Position numbers and translations under genes: made by a program. This document shows positions 43,985 to 55,255 of a DNA stretch of 64,000 bases, in pieces. The stretch comes from Limnephilus marmoratus (Eukaryota > Arthropoda > Insecta > Trichoptera > Limnephilidae). The notes under the pieces were generated by a model, which made no database searches, was not told the DNA's origin, and worked only from the letters and a program-made list of their open reading frames with translations. Where the stretch lies: contig OU862919.1 in NCBI GenBank assembly GCA_917880885.1, forward strand, positions 16,200,001-16,264,000, in the 5' to 3' direction. How positions within the stretch are numbered: position 1 is the first letter of the stretch; the number at the start of each line of letters is the position of its first letter.

Positions 43985-44443
43985 TTTTTGCATTAGCTCC
44001 ACACAATGCAAAAAAGTAATTTCCCTCAGGGCCTGTGTCATCTTAAGGGAGGGTTTGGAAGGTCTTTTTAAGGAAAGAAAGGATAGGAAGTTCTGGGAAG
44101 TAAAAAGGTACGAGGGGTGGGTAGGAATCTGGGGGTCAGTGTATCCAGGAGTGACAATCCATCTCTCCAACTGTGGTGCGAGGCCATGGGTCAAGTGTCC
44201 GGCTGGAAAGGTCAAAAGGCCTCCCTCAACCAGTCTATCGTGATCCGCCCCGCCATGCAGCAGGTGGGCAGACGCATCCGCCGCTAAGACCTGGACAAAC
44301 CTCATCCCATGAACCCGGGCACTCCTGCTAAATCACCAAACATAGCGAAGTGGTGACTTGAAGTGACGGAGGTATTGGTTATCCAATAAAGGGTTCCCGG
44401 GGCGGCGGTACCCATACCCGCCTCCCAAATTGAGGACATTTTA
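43985..44443 (-). mobile_element. SINE family A, copy 3 (near complete)
   Basis: Minus strand, from GAGGCGGGTATGGGTACCGC to the TTGCATTGTGTGGAGCTAAT GCAAAAAAAA tail. It is the most complete copy in the window and was used to align the others. Confidence 0.8.
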
Positions 44444-44690
44444 CTTCTTGTCAACCTATCTATTTTTTTTAGCCTTGTTTTATCAATATTGTTATGATAC
44501 AGCGCACACTAACAAAGTGGGAGCGCTCTGTTTAAACAAAACCTTTTGTAGATTGTCTGAATAATTTATTAGCTTATGTACCCGTGTAGTTTTAAACTGG
44601 TTCAACTGAATCTAGTGAAATCTTTGATCCATGCATCAAACGATACTGTTTATTCTAGTCCGACTCTGTACCGCTTGACACACTTAACTT

Positions 44691-45092
44691 TACCCCTGCC
44701 GTAGGTGACCCCAAGTCATTCGCTACATTTGGCGACTTAGCAGGGGTGCCTGGCTTCATGAGGTGAGGTTTGCCTAGGTCTTGGCGGCTAATGCGTTTGC
44801 CCACCTACTGCGTGGCTGGCCGGATCGGGAGAGATTGGTTAAGGGAGACCTAACCTAGGCCTCTCGACCCATCGCCTTGCACCGTAGTGGGAGGTATGAA
44901 TTCATACACCCGTCACTCCTAGGCAGACTGACCCCCAGATTTATACCCACCCTTCATACCTTTTTCTTTCCCAGATCTTCCTCTCCATCCTTTCCCTAAG
45001 AAGACCTTCCACATAGCATCCCCAAAGATAGCATGGGCCCTGAGGGAAATTTTTGTCCCCAGGGCCTCCTGTGTGAAGCTAACGTAAAAAAA
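44691..45092 (+). mobile_element. SINE family A, copy 4 (5'-truncated)
   Basis: It starts near TACCCCTGCCGTAGGTGACC, keeps GAGGTTTGCCTAGGTCTTGG and ends with GGGCCCTGAGGGAAATTTTT and the A tail at 45085. Confidence 0.75.
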
Positions 45093-45808
45093 AATCTATC
45101 ATTAATAAAACATAATTTGTTCTTTTGTTAGTTTCTCCTTTGGCCACCTGCAAAGTTAAATGTGTCAAACTGTGCTTATTTCATGGTTTAACACGGATAA
45201 CTTTTCAGTTATCTTTTGTTGCTGTTTTTTTTTCTTTTATTCTGATTCATCTTTACCCTTTTTCGTTTATGTATCATCTTTTGTTGTACTTTATTATGTT
45301 ATAATTTCTCCTCCATTTATCTCTACATTTTATAAATTATATTCCTCCTCGTCGTCTGTCTGTCTGTTCGCGATAAACTCAAAAACTACTGAACGGATTT
45401 TCATGCGGTTTTCACCAATAGATAGAGTGATTCGTGGGGAAGGTTTAGGTATATAATTTGTGATGGTTATGTGTTAATTGGTTGAAAGACAACAATAATT
45501 ATTAGAATCGTCAGAAAAAGTCAAGCCGCCTGGTAGCTTTCATCAAAAACACTGCCTAATCGCTTTGAGATATAACAAAAAAATGCATGGTGGGATATTC
45601 CTCTTTTATAGATCTACAAAAAGTCCGAGATGGCATACATCTATCTTTTTACGGATAGCTTACTATCTTCCCTTCTCTACATATTATAAATTAAAGTCCT
45701 CCGCGTCGTCTGTCGTCTGCCTGTTCGCGATATCTATCTTTTACGGAGAGCCTTACCATACCCATTCTGTCAAAAAAATGGTCTCGTATAATGCGGTAAT
45801 TGGAAATT

Positions 45809-46379
45809 TGTGGCAGGGTATTTATAAGAAAACAGTCTTTCAGCGTTGGTCAGTTTATTTCTCTTATATACAGGGTTCACAACTTATAGTAAAAAATAGA
45901 GTACAGGAAGTTGTAGCACAAAGTAAAATCACTTAGAGTTTAAACAATGTTCACTAACGTTCTCGCTAAACACTTAGCGTAATAATCTCAACAAGGACCC
46001 GTGGTCTCTTAGTTGGGTTAAGGTTTTCCCGACAAGTAATGTCCCCAAGAGCGCTGTTACTTGAATTCTCAAGGAGGACCCAGAAGGCTCTCTCGACTTG
46101 GTACTAGGGAAGGTTTAACTTGGGCAATGACCACTAGGATTCTGTTGCTTAGGTTAACCATGAGACTGGATACTCTGGCTCCGTACAGGCATGCACGGTG
46201 TTATATACCCTTTGGGGCGGGGTAGTGCCGGCCGATGACGGAGGGGTGGGGGTAGCTCGGCCAATGGGGTGTCTTCTTGCCCGGGTGGTGAGCCGAAAGT
46301 CGCCGAGCGAGACGGCGCTATGCGTGTGAGGGAGAAAGTATTCGGATCCGTGCGTCGGACCAAATACCGCGCGCTACCA
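45809..46379 (-). mobile_element. Solo LTR in minus orientation
   Basis: The ends TGTGGCAGGG...GCGCGCTACCA form TG...CA in both readings. On the minus strand a TATATAA (46207-46201) and an AATAAA (45859-45854) lie in the expected order. Flanks are AATT (left) and AGTT (right). The sister Helitron at 24555-24570 shows the empty site ATTGAAAAGTTATTTAG, fitting a 4-bp AGTT duplication with one later change. GC-richer than its host. Confidence 0.85.
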
Positions 46380-46428
46380 AGTTATTTAGACTGATACAGT
46401 ATTAACCCTTATCAACTTAAATACGTTA

Positions 46429-46587
46429 GGGAACGTACCCATACTACGTGACACGTTTAGGGGGGGGGGGGGTCTTCAAAATGTCACGCTCCATACAAAT
46501 GAGCGGCGGGTTGCTTAGGATTTTGGTCACCGGGGGGGGGGGGTTAAAAATTGCAAAAAGTTGGTCACGTAGTATGGGTACGTTCCC
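46429..46587. mobile_element. MITE family 1, copy 3
   Basis: GGGAACGTACCCATACTACG...CGTAGTATGGGTACGTTCCC flanked by TTA at 46426-46428 and 46588-46590. The sister Helitron reads TACGTTAGTTACC here without the insert. Confidence 0.95.
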
Positions 46588-46691
46588 TTAGTTACCTCGA
46601 GCATTTCATGCACATTATTATAATCTTTCGCACCATCTCTACGTATTATAAATTTTTAATTAGCCAGAGCAACGCGTGGCCGGTCAGCTAG

Positions 46692-47300
46692 TGTACAATA
46701 ATAGTCATTTTACTTCTTGTCAACTGTCTTTTTTTTTTAGCATTGTTTTATCAATATTTGTTTTAGATTGTGCAAATTGCAACATTTTAACAAACCAAGG
46801 TGATTTTGACTTAGTTTGAAATGAATTGATTGTATAAAATGTGTTTATTGTATAAATAATGTTCGGATTACAGTCATAATATGTAATAATCAAAAATTAC
46901 CGCCTGGCAACAGACCGTTAAACAAATAGAAAAGATAACCGGCCTTCTGATTTACAGCATTTTATTTTCGGTGCATATTATTATTATTATTAAAAATATA
47001 AAGGTCGTTCTATTATCTCTGATGTTAATATCAGTTTTGGCCAGGTGTTGAACTTAGTGCACTTCCTTAAAATCATACCACACACGTAACATGACCGAAC
47101 ATCCCATTTTCCAGTGTTCTGTCCTGTTGTATCGAAGAAAAGCATCAGAATGCTTAAATGTCCTGTTTTCCGGAAGCTCTTCACATTTTCACTCGTGACA
47201 TCAAATTGAGAGCAAAAGATTGTCTCAAAAATAATTCATGCTGGAGCCAATATCCGGAGATGGTCGATATACAAAAAACTCTGTGTTTTGTTTTACACCT
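46692..47300 (+). other. WDR24 intron, no bounded element
   Basis: AT-rich. Short frames on both strands at 46990-47200 have no recognised domain. Confidence 0.45.
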
Positions 47301-47302
47301 CA

Positions 47303-47677
47303 TCTCTACATATTTTAAATTAAAGTCCTCCGCCGTGTCTGTCTGTCTGTTCGCGATACACTCAAAAAATACTGTCGGATTTTCATGCGGTTTTCACCAA
47401 TAGATATAGTGATTCATGAGGAAGATTTAGGTTTATAATTTCTCAAGGTTTTGTGTAAATTGGTTGAAATATATAATATATAAAGGAGAATGTCTGTATA
47501 TGGTGGACGAGCGAGCTGGCAAGCGGGCGATGTGGATTTGTAGGTAAATCTACAGTTTTAAGCCGAGGTTGATGATATTTTACACATGTGACCTTCAAAA
47601 CAAGAGGAAGGTCACTGTCTGCATTTGATTTCGAAAACTCTGTGTAAAGCCCAGACATCGCCGGAGACTTCAGCTAG
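47303..47677 (+). mobile_element. Helitron-like element, variant
   Basis: The 5' end is TCTCTACATATTTTAAATTA and the 3' end GCCCAGACATCGCCGGAGAC TTCAGCTAG|T. The interior first follows H1 (GCGATACACTCAAAAAATAC) and then a different body. This suggests a chimeric Helitron family. Confidence 0.6.
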
Positions 47678-47734
47678 TATAAAATTTAAAAAACTTGTTT
47701 TTTTTGCATCGCGATACCATTGCTAGAGAGTTTC

Positions 47735-47885
47735 TAATCCCTTTTCAGACATTGTATAAAATGTTAGATGTTCTCAGTATCACCCTGGTGAAAGACCACC
47801 AATCAAATGATGCTTGAAAAGATCTGTAGCCTTATTTTGTGACCAAGAATGAATAGCCAGTTAATTGCGCTACTTCCTTTAACCA
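47735..47885 (+). mobile_element. SINE family C, fragment
   Basis: GTTCTCAGTATCACCCTGGT followed by GAAAGACCACC and TTGTGACCAAGAATGAATAG matches the body of the copies at 8515 and 21290. Confidence 0.6.
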
Positions 47886-47920
47886 ACGTTTCTGACAGCA
47901 TCACAGTGTCCATCATCTGG
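47884..47920 (-). other. Hammerhead-like motif, third copy
   Basis: Minus strand: CAGATGATGGACACTGTGAT then GCTGTCAGAAACGTTGG. It matches the 29538 motif with CTGATGA changed to CAGATGA and CCGAAA changed to CAGAAA, so it is probably inactive. Confidence 0.4.
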
Positions 47921-48439
47921 GCAGATGTGTAATCGAATATTGTGGTGTGTGTGTGTGTGTTTTTTTTTATTTACTTGATTCTTATATAAGAATCAAGGCA
48001 TATGCCTTGAAGAAGTAAATCATTTAAATTTACTGAATTTGAAGGTTCCTTATATAAATACAACGGCGTCGCTTTGCAATTTTTACCTCATATGGGTATT
48101 TTAAAATGTTACCTAGCTTTTGTAAGTCATGTATTTCGTCAGTAGGGAAAAATTGTTATCTGAAAACCCTAAAATATTGTGGTAAAGTGAAATGTGTGCT
48201 TGTGTATAGTCTGTCAAAAAAGAGTAGAAAATATTAAAACTTGAACTACTAAATTTGTAGACTGGCAACATCAATTTAACTGTCAAATATTTTTTTGAAG
48301 TGCAATGACACTGAATGTATAGAACATAGTAAACCACATTTTAAAAAACATGTTTTCTTCATGACATAAAATTGATTAAAAGGTGATTTATAAAGCGATT
48401 TGCTTCAATTTAATTTCACAAAAATTTGAATTTAACAAT

Positions 48440-48571
48440 AAATAGAAAGGAAGAATCACTAATGGTGAGTTTAGTAACACTACTTTTAGATCTGAATGAG
48501 TTAAATATATTCAGATCTAAAATTAGAGACATGATCTAAAGCCCAGGCAACGCTAGGTACTTTATCTAGTA
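48440..48571 (+). mobile_element. Helitron-like 3' end
   Basis: GCCCAGGCAACGCTAGGTAC TTTATCTAG|T resembles the end of the element at 47303-47677. The 5' limit is unclear. Confidence 0.4.
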
Positions 48572-48814
48572 TTAAATAAATGTGAGCAATTTCTAAACTG
48601 TGCTTTATATTTTATTACATTATAGTTATTCTTCATTATGTTAACACAAAATTGCAAAGGTATAATAATATACCTATATGCAATTCTAATTTTGAGATCG
48701 GCGGGTATCTAAACTGCAATGAAAAAATATTTTTTCCACTATTATGCCTTATTAATTTTTTATAAAAATGTAGGTTACACAGCTTTACTTTAACACCATG
48801 AGTTATGTGTTTAG

Positions 48815-50366
48815 TAGACATGGGCAAAATTGAATGACCGAATTAAATGAATAAATTCAATCTTGTGACACACTTGATCTGATTCTCAATTTCAAAAGGA
48901 ATTGATTCTTCATTCCTGACCTTTGGCCTTGTATCGTACGATTTTTAACGGCAACATAAATGTTTAATTTCCATTTATTTTACTGTTAAATTATTTCAAT
49001 GAATAATGTGTTCCGTAAACGATTTAAATATTATAATGTTTCATAGGTATTTTTAAAATATATTAAATACCGTATTTAAATATTATTCAATGGGCGGCGC
49101 GCCGCGAAGTTGTCGACGGTATTGTGAACGACTCGTATCCCGCTACCGCCGGCCGCCGTTCTAAAAACCCGTAGATCAAAACGCGGCCGCGATTCAGCCG
49201 AATTGTCCGAGTGTCCCTTTCACGCAAGGAATTAATCATTTGTCGTAGTCAATGTCCTGAGATTGTCCTAAGGTCCCCGCGCGTCCCGTCCCGTCCGCGT
49301 CCCAGGTACTCGTAGCTAGTCTGTCGCTATCGGAAATTGTCAGAAGCGCTTTATTCACGAATTAAAACTAAAAGTCTTTTTCACTTGTGACGTTGTTGTC
49401 TCTAGATAATCTCAGACCTAGAAATGACGTCAGATGTCATCGTCTTACATCATCGTTTCACGTCAATCTCGGCTCGCGAGTTGATCAAGTCTCTGCGGGG
49501 TAAGACACAAGACACTAGTCAAAAGTTACTCTTTCATTCCTCAATGCCGGCCCTTAATCCGTCCGAGCGCAGCGGTTCACAAATTCCTCGGCGGGCCAAG
49601 CCTTCAATTTCATTACATAGTTTACCGAAAACTTTCGACATTGAATCCGAACATCGCGGCGTCGGCTAGAAAAGTAAGAAGCAAAAATTGTGCACTTGTA
49701 ATCGTTTTTTTGGCACGTATGAAAGATATTGGAATACAAATACCTACCTACTTTTAGACGTGGATCTTGGGTAGATGTAAAATGCAAATTTGCATATATT
49801 ATAAGGCCAATCAGCTGTTGTCAGCTGTTATCAGCTGTCATAAAATACTTTTAAGTTTAATAAATAAAATACTTTAAGGGTGAAACAAAAAACTGTAAAA
49901 TTTAAAGATTTAATTGCTAGCTATAAATACATTTTACATACGAAAAATAACGATACTAAAAAAAGACAAACATATACATCTAAGTATAGGATTTAGCCTG
50001 CGAGATAATGAGATAGAATAATCGGTCCTCTCTTTGTGTGATGCTTCGTAGCCTCCCCACTTATTGTGATTTAAAATGAAACGAAAAAGCGACACTAAAA
50101 AGAGACAAACACATTAATGTATAGGTTTTAGCCTGCGAGTTAGTGAGATAGAATAATCGGTCTCCTCTTTGTGCGGTGCTTGGTAGCCTATCAGTCTCCT
50201 CTTTGTGCGGTGCTGCGGTGTTTCATAGTCTACCCATTCACTCTAGTTTTTTTTTTTTTTTTTGGAAATAATTGAATGAAAGGAGTGAATAGAAGGAATC
50301 AATTCAAAAGGCCGGGGGAATCAGACGGGATCTATTCACTTTTGGGAATCATTTTGCCCACGTCTA
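48815..50366. mobile_element. 1.55-kb non-autonomous hAT element with GC-rich core
   Basis: The ends TAGACATGGGCAAAATTGA and inverted TAGACGTGGGCAAAATGA have flanks GTGTTTAG (48807-48814) and GTGTTAAG (50367-50374), an 8-bp duplication with one change. Inside lies a GC-rich region (49085-49670) rich in CG dinucleotides with an 81-codon open frame, MTSDVIVLHHRFTSISAREL..., that matches nothing I know. Two 141-bp tandem units follow at 49941-50230. Confidence 0.88.
49941..50235 (+). repeat. Two tandem units of about 141 bp inside the hAT element
   Basis: CGAAAAATAACGATACTAAA and CGAAAAAGCGACACTAAAAA start units that share TTTAGCCTGCGAG..A.TGAG, AATAATCGGTC and CTCTTTGTGYG.TGCTT. A further partial repeat of GTCTCCTCTTTGTGCGGTGC follows. 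Confidence 0.75.
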
Positions 50367-50489
50367 GTGTTAAGTAATGCCATTTGAACAACAGTGGCGC
50401 CCTCATATATTTTCTACTCTTATTTGACAAACTGTATGTAGATGCGATACCGTGTTGCCAGCTCAAATCCTCTACAAATCTATCATAAA

Positions 50490-50770
50490 TTAAATAATCT
50501 ACAAAATCTCAAACCATGTTCAACTAAGAAGTAGGTATGATTTTAGATTTTCACAGCCAAAAGTATATTTGTTTTTGGGGTGTTATGCCGTGTTGCGCTA
50601 CCTCTTCCTAACATAACGCTGTCCGAAACGTTGGCTAAAGGAAGAGGTAGCGCAACACGGCATAACACCCTAAAAACAAATATACTTTTGGCCGTGAAAA
50701 TCTAAAATCATACCTACTTTTTAGTTAAACATGGTTTGAGATTTTGTAGATTATTTAATTTATGATAGAT
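50490..50770. repeat. Long palindrome with a partial hammerhead-like motif
   Basis: The arms begin TAAATTAAATAATCTACAAA and run through CTCAAACCATGTT, AAAATCATACCTACTT, TTTTAGATTTTCACAG, CCAAAAGTATATTTG and GGTAGCGCAAC. They are almost fully complementary over about 120 bp. The centre contains ACGCTGTCCGAAACGTTGGC. The same unit is present at 29405-29640, with flank-like fragments at 27028 and 63325. Confidence 0.85.
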
Positions 50771-50789
50771 AACACCCCAAAAACAAATA

Positions 50790-51440
50790 ACAAAAAAACT
50801 AAAAATTAGTTTATTGGGACTTTTCTTACTTTTTATATTATTTCTTTCTTATTATATATTTTTTTAAATATGTGTCAATTTTTAAATTGCTGTCTTTACC
50901 AATCTCTTGTTTTAGTGACAAAAAAATCTGATGACATTAGTCATGCATCACCTCATGATATAAGTACAAATTAATAATAATGTATAAGTCTCGCTTAAGT
51001 TCATTGTTCCCAGTGCAGATGTGTTTGGCGTATGTGGGGTATAGATATGTATATCAGACCTGATAACATTTATACAATGAGATATTTAGCTGTTGTGACA
51101 AGTTACTGTAGGTGTTTAGTCTTGCATGGTGCATTGAGAGTAAAGGAACTCTCTGATCAGTGATTTCCAGTGATCCGATATTGGATTTATTAAGTTTGTG
51201 CCGTATTCTTTTATTTGTTCCTTTTATTATAATGTAAGTTCTAGCTTCTTTTATTATAGTAAATAATAGGAATGTATTTTATATGATTTTTACATATATG
51301 ATTATATATGATTTTTACATTTTTACATAAGTATAATATAGTGATTTTTAATGGTTGTTATGCGTTATAATAATATATTATAATTATTTTAATAATATGT
51401 ACAAAGGTATTTATCGCATGGCTCAAAAATAAATGTGTAG
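50790..51440 (+). other. WDR24 intron, AT-rich
   Basis: Short duplicated ATATGATTTTTACAT units at 51280-51330; no gene or bounded element. Confidence 0.5.
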
Positions 51441-51444
51441 ATAT

Positions 51445-51560
51445 ATTTTTTTTGGTCGGATTTGCGCATCATATAAGTGGTTTATACAAAGTTGAATTAT
51501 TTCATTTTTCTATAATGGATAACCACAAAATAATAGCTACATTCAAAAATATATATTTTT
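51445..51560 (+). mobile_element. Terminal fragment of the Penelope-like element at 42490
   Basis: TTTGGTCGGATTTGCGCATC ATATAAGTGGTTTATACAAA then GTTGAATTATTTCATTTTTC and TATAATGGATAACCAC match both the 3' terminal region (42460-42515) and the block upstream of the endonuclease frame (43700-43750). This suggests a tandem or pseudo-LTR arrangement. Confidence 0.55.
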
Positions 51561-51673
51561 TGTTTGTTTATTGCTTTAAAATATATTATTATTGTTAAAT
51601 CATTACATAGTAGAGATGAAATCATTATTTCTGCAATAATATTGGGCAATTTATTATATGTATATGTTTTATT

Positions 51674-51986
51674 TTTTTAATTTGCACCACATAGGAGGCC
51701 CTGAGGAAAATAATTCCCCTCAGGGCCTATGTCGTCTTTAGGGATGCTTGCTGTGTGGAGAGTATTTAAGAAAGGAAGTAGAAGAAATTCAGGGAAGGCA
51801 AAAGGTGTGAGGGGTGGGTAGTAACCTGGTGATTTGTGTGTCCAGGAGTGACAGTCATATGAATCCATCCCTCCCACTGCGGTGTAAGGCGATAAACCTC
51901 ACCCTTTAAATCAAAGGACCTCCGCTTAGTCAAATGTAGCCAACCAAGTTCACGGGATGGCGGTACCCGTATCTGCCTCTCAAATT
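51674..51986 (-). mobile_element. SINE family A, copy 5 (partly deleted)
   Basis: Minus-strand copy that keeps the tail GACATAGGCCCTGAGGGGAA, the ACCCACCCCTCACACC part and the head GAGGCAGATACGGGTACCGC. The central GAGGTTT segment is shortened. Confidence 0.75.
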
Positions 51987-52149
51987 GTATTATTTGCCTC
52001 ACAACTATAGTGTTATTTATAGGGATATAGTGTGTTGTTTATAATTTTATTGACTATTTTTATGGATTTAAACTAAGCTCCATTTAATTTTTATTTTTAC
52101 TATAAATATTATATGTAGTTTAAATCGTTTATGATTTTGTAATTTCTGC

Positions 52150-52265
52150 TAATAGCTATTTTTATATGTGACAGCTATTTTGCCTTCCGAAGGCGCTGTC
52201 AAACTGTGCAAAACATTTTCAAAATGCCACCGGAAGGCAATACAGCTGTCACATGTTGAAAGTAA
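52150..52265. repeat. Palindrome related to the 13329 repeat
   Basis: GTGACAGCTATTTTGCCTTC CGAAGGC on the left and GCCACCGGAAGGCAATACAG CTGTCAC on the right are inverted copies. The motif resembles the GCC..GGCGAAACAGCTGTC family without an intact GAAA box. Confidence 0.6.
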
Positions 52266-52330
52266 CTGTACCTACCTAAAATCATGCTAACCATAAAAAT
52301 TTAAATACCTTATTGATGTTATCATCATCA

Positions 52331-53607
52331 TCATTACATAGTATAAAATGAAGTCGCTCAAAATGTATGTGCGCGTTAATCTTTTAAACTACGCAATAGA
52401 TTTTCATACGGGTTTCACCAATAGATAGAGTGATTGAAGAGGAATGTTTATATGTATAAAACATGTAAATTATATTACAGAAAAGCCGAGAAATTCAAAG
52501 AAAACATATTTTTGTGCGATTTAAAACGGCTGGCGGGCCGTACTATAGTCACTTTTGAAATTCGTTCTACGGAAAAAATTGGGGGTGAAATGCAGATCCC
52601 GCCAATGTGGGGGATTTTAGTAAAAATGCACTTTCTAGATGAGTAAAGTGTGGAAAAGTTGAATAAAAAGAAATTAAGGCAAAATTGAGGGAGATACAGC
52701 CGTTTAAAGAATTAATAAAATGACACTTGGTGAACTTATACTATGCCATTTTGTTACTATTATGTTGGTATCTCAGACTTGCTTTAAACGAAGGTTGATA
52801 CGATTGTAACTAACTTCGTGTGATATACACGTAATTATGAAAAACAGAATTAATAATGGTCACAAACCATGTTACACAAACCTGGCGTAGCCGCTAAACT
52901 ACTTGAAAACTGGGATGTTTTTCTTGAGTAGGCGTATAAAGGGGCACAAACCGTGTTACACAAACCATGTTTAGCATAGTCTTAGGTTAGGTTACTTTAA
53001 TTTGGAAGGTGATAAAACAGTTTAAAAAATCGTTGAAAAAAAGTCCGCTAGAAAAATTTCATAATTACGCATCTATCACATGAAGTCGGCTACAATCGTA
53101 TCAACCTTCGTTAATAGCAAGTCTGAGATACCAACATAATAGTAACAAAATGGTAGTATAAGTTCACGAAGTGTCATTTTATTCATTCTTTAAACGGCTG
53201 TATCTCCCTCAATTTTGCCAAGCGCACCTTAATTTCTTTTTTATTCAACTTTTCCACACTTTTCTCATCTAGAAAGTGCATTTTTATTAAAATCCCCCAC
53301 ATTGGCGGGATCTGCATTCCTCCCGAAATTGGAAAATAGATGTCCCAGAGTAAGTATTTATTTGATTTTCCCTTTTCAAATATCCAGTGTTGCATTGCAA
53401 GCATTGTATAATTAATTAGTGGCGAGTTAATTAGTTTATATGTATAATACATGCTTATTATGGTAGAGAAAAGCCGATAAATTCAAATATTTAATTCAGG
53501 CAGCGGGCAGCGAACAGCTGGCAAGCGTGGGTGGTGTGGATTTTATCAAGATTGGGTAATGGCGTTGTGTTTCGTTAGCCACAGCAACGTGTGGCCGGGT
53601 CTGCTAG
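52331..53607 (+). mobile_element. Helitron-like element H2 with an inserted fold-back
   Basis: The 5' end is TCATTACATAGTATAAAATG and the 3' end GCAACGTGTGGCCGGGTCTG CTAG|T. The uninterrupted sister copy is at 54534-54812. An insertion between about 52500 and 53434 is bordered by about 65 bp of near-identical sequence (GTTTATATGTATAA.ACATG...GCCGA.AAATTCAAA) on both sides. Confidence 0.7.
52575..53335. repeat. Long inverted repeat inside Helitron H2
   Basis: The arms 52585-52835 and 53085-53325 are reverse complements over about 245 bp (AATGCAGATCCCGCCAATGT, CACTTTCTAGATGAG, GGGAGATACAGCCGTTTAAA, GGTATCTCAGACTTGC, GAAGGTTGATACGATTGTA). The 250-bp centre contains GGTCACAAACCATGTTACAC repeated with variation. 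Confidence 0.85.
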
Positions 53608-54530
53608 TAAATAATAAACACAAAAACAATAACTAAAACTCTTCATCTTGTATTCAAAATATGACATCATTTTTTATGCTCACTTCGAACTGTTTAAAAT
53701 TGCATCATGTAAAAACATCACATCCAGCTATTTGCAGAAAAAATTACATAGAACTTATATTTATTCTTATATATAAATCGGCAAGTTATCCGTTACACTA
53801 ACTAACTTGTCTTAACAAGGAAAACTGAGAAATTTAGTCTTAAAAAAATTACACTTTCAAGTATAGAATAAAAATAAATGTGTCATAGTTTGGTAATTTA
53901 TCTCTTTTCTGAATTTGAAATGGTGCGTACGATTCCTGTTTTCAAATCACTCACAGTTTTTTTTTTTTAATTATTTGCGTCACACATTCTATAATTATCA
54001 TAGAGCAACAACATCTTACAATAATATCTTAGGATCAACACACTGTGCATAGTGTCAACAAGTGTATTGTTTAACCTACAAATTACCTGTACGCAACATA
54101 TATTTTAAATTTCCACAATTTATACTCTTCATCCTGTTAACGAACTTAAATATTAATGTTTTTCTATCGATATATTTTTAATTCACTTTTGACTTGTTTG
54201 CAGAGTGTACAGCTATATAATTTCATTTAGGTATGTAAAATATTTTGCAATTTCATTAGCTTAAAAGCATTATAATAGTAAGGAAATTATTATATATTTA
54301 TTTACTAAACGGAAATATGCAATATGCCACCTGGTTTTACAATTGCATCATGCAACATTCACTCATAAAATATTTCCTGGAATGTTGCACAAAAGATTTT
54401 ATTTAGGTACTTTAAGTTATAAATATGTGTTTCCCCTCCGGGTTGGCCCCCCGAAATGATATTCACTATAAAACTATAATTTTTTTCGCATTATTTACCA
54501 ATTTCTGACGTAAAATCGACTTCAAAAATA
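53608..54530 (+). other. WDR24 intron, AT-rich
   Basis: No coding pattern or bounded element recognised. Confidence 0.5.
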
Positions 54531-54533
54531 CAT

Positions 54534-54812
54534 CATTACATAGTATAAAATTTTGTCGCTCAAAATGTTTGTGCGCATAGATCTTTTAAACTACGCAACG
54601 GATTATCATGCAGTTTTCACCAATAGATAGAGTGATACAAGAGGAAGGTTTATATGTATAATACATGCTTATTATAGTAGAGAAAAGCCGAGAAATTCAA
54701 ATATTCAATTCAGGCAGCGGGCAGCTGGCAAGCGGGGGGTGTGGATTTTATAAAGGTTGGGTAATGGCGTTGTGTTTCGTTAGCCACAGCAATGTGTGGC
54801 TGGGTCTGCTAG
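54534..54812 (+). mobile_element. Helitron-like element H2, short intact copy
   Basis: TCATTACATAGTATAAAATT to GCCACAGCAATGTGTGGC TGGGTCTGCTAG|T: 279 bp with the 5' TC, the 3' hairpin and CTAG, and host T after the end. It carries CTACGCAACGGATTATCATG and the TTTTCACCAATAGATAGAGT block shared with H1. Confidence 0.8.
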
Positions 54813-54883
54813 TTTAATAACAAGTTGTTATGATTTATCAAACGAATTTATTTATACAGTGATGGTTTTTTTGTACTTATACG

Positions 54884-55255
54884 CTGGTATAGAGCCTTGC
54901 TAATCCGGACCCCCGTTACTTCGGTGCACGCTGTAATCCGGACGGGTGCGTGCGGGTCAAAACGTGTCGATATTCAATCATTTGCCGTCACTCGTTAATT
55001 AACTTTTAGTTCTTTTTTTTTTCATGTTAAGTGCCCAATTTTCTTATGTACATGTTTGAATTTTGTATAAGTACATTTATACGTACATACATAATCTTGT
55101 ATAAATTAACTTTAAATTTTTACTTTAATAAATTAAACCCAAGTTAGAAATGTGTTTTATTCCCATTAAAAAATTGCATACTATAATCCGGACGCCTCGA
55201 TAATTCGGAAAGGGTCTTGTTTTTCCCTATCCGGGATTAGCGAGGCCCTACTGTA
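54884..55255. mobile_element. Tigger/pogo-like MITE
   Basis: CTGGTATAGAGCCTTGCTAA TCCGG at the left and CCGGGATTAGCGAGGCCCTA CTG at the right are inverted ends of the CAGTAGGGCCTCGCTAATCC type, common to Tigger elements. Secondary TAATCCGGAC motifs sit inside. No transposase. Confidence 0.75.

Larger units (their letters stand above)
45320..46691 (+). mobile_element. Helitron-like element H1, copy with nested LTR and MITE
   Basis: Starts TCTCTACATTTTATAAATTA and ends CAACGCGTGGCCGGTCAGCTAG|T, as in the copy at 24163-24812. It has accumulated a solo LTR (45809-46379), MITE family 1 copy 3 (46429-46587) and an extra 5'-end-like segment (45678-45735). Confidence 0.75.

Noticed and set aside
47946..47960. 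GT microsatellite as a regulatory or CRISPR-like repeat
   Set aside because: A short simple repeat with no spacer structure. No CRISPR array exists in this eukaryotic window.
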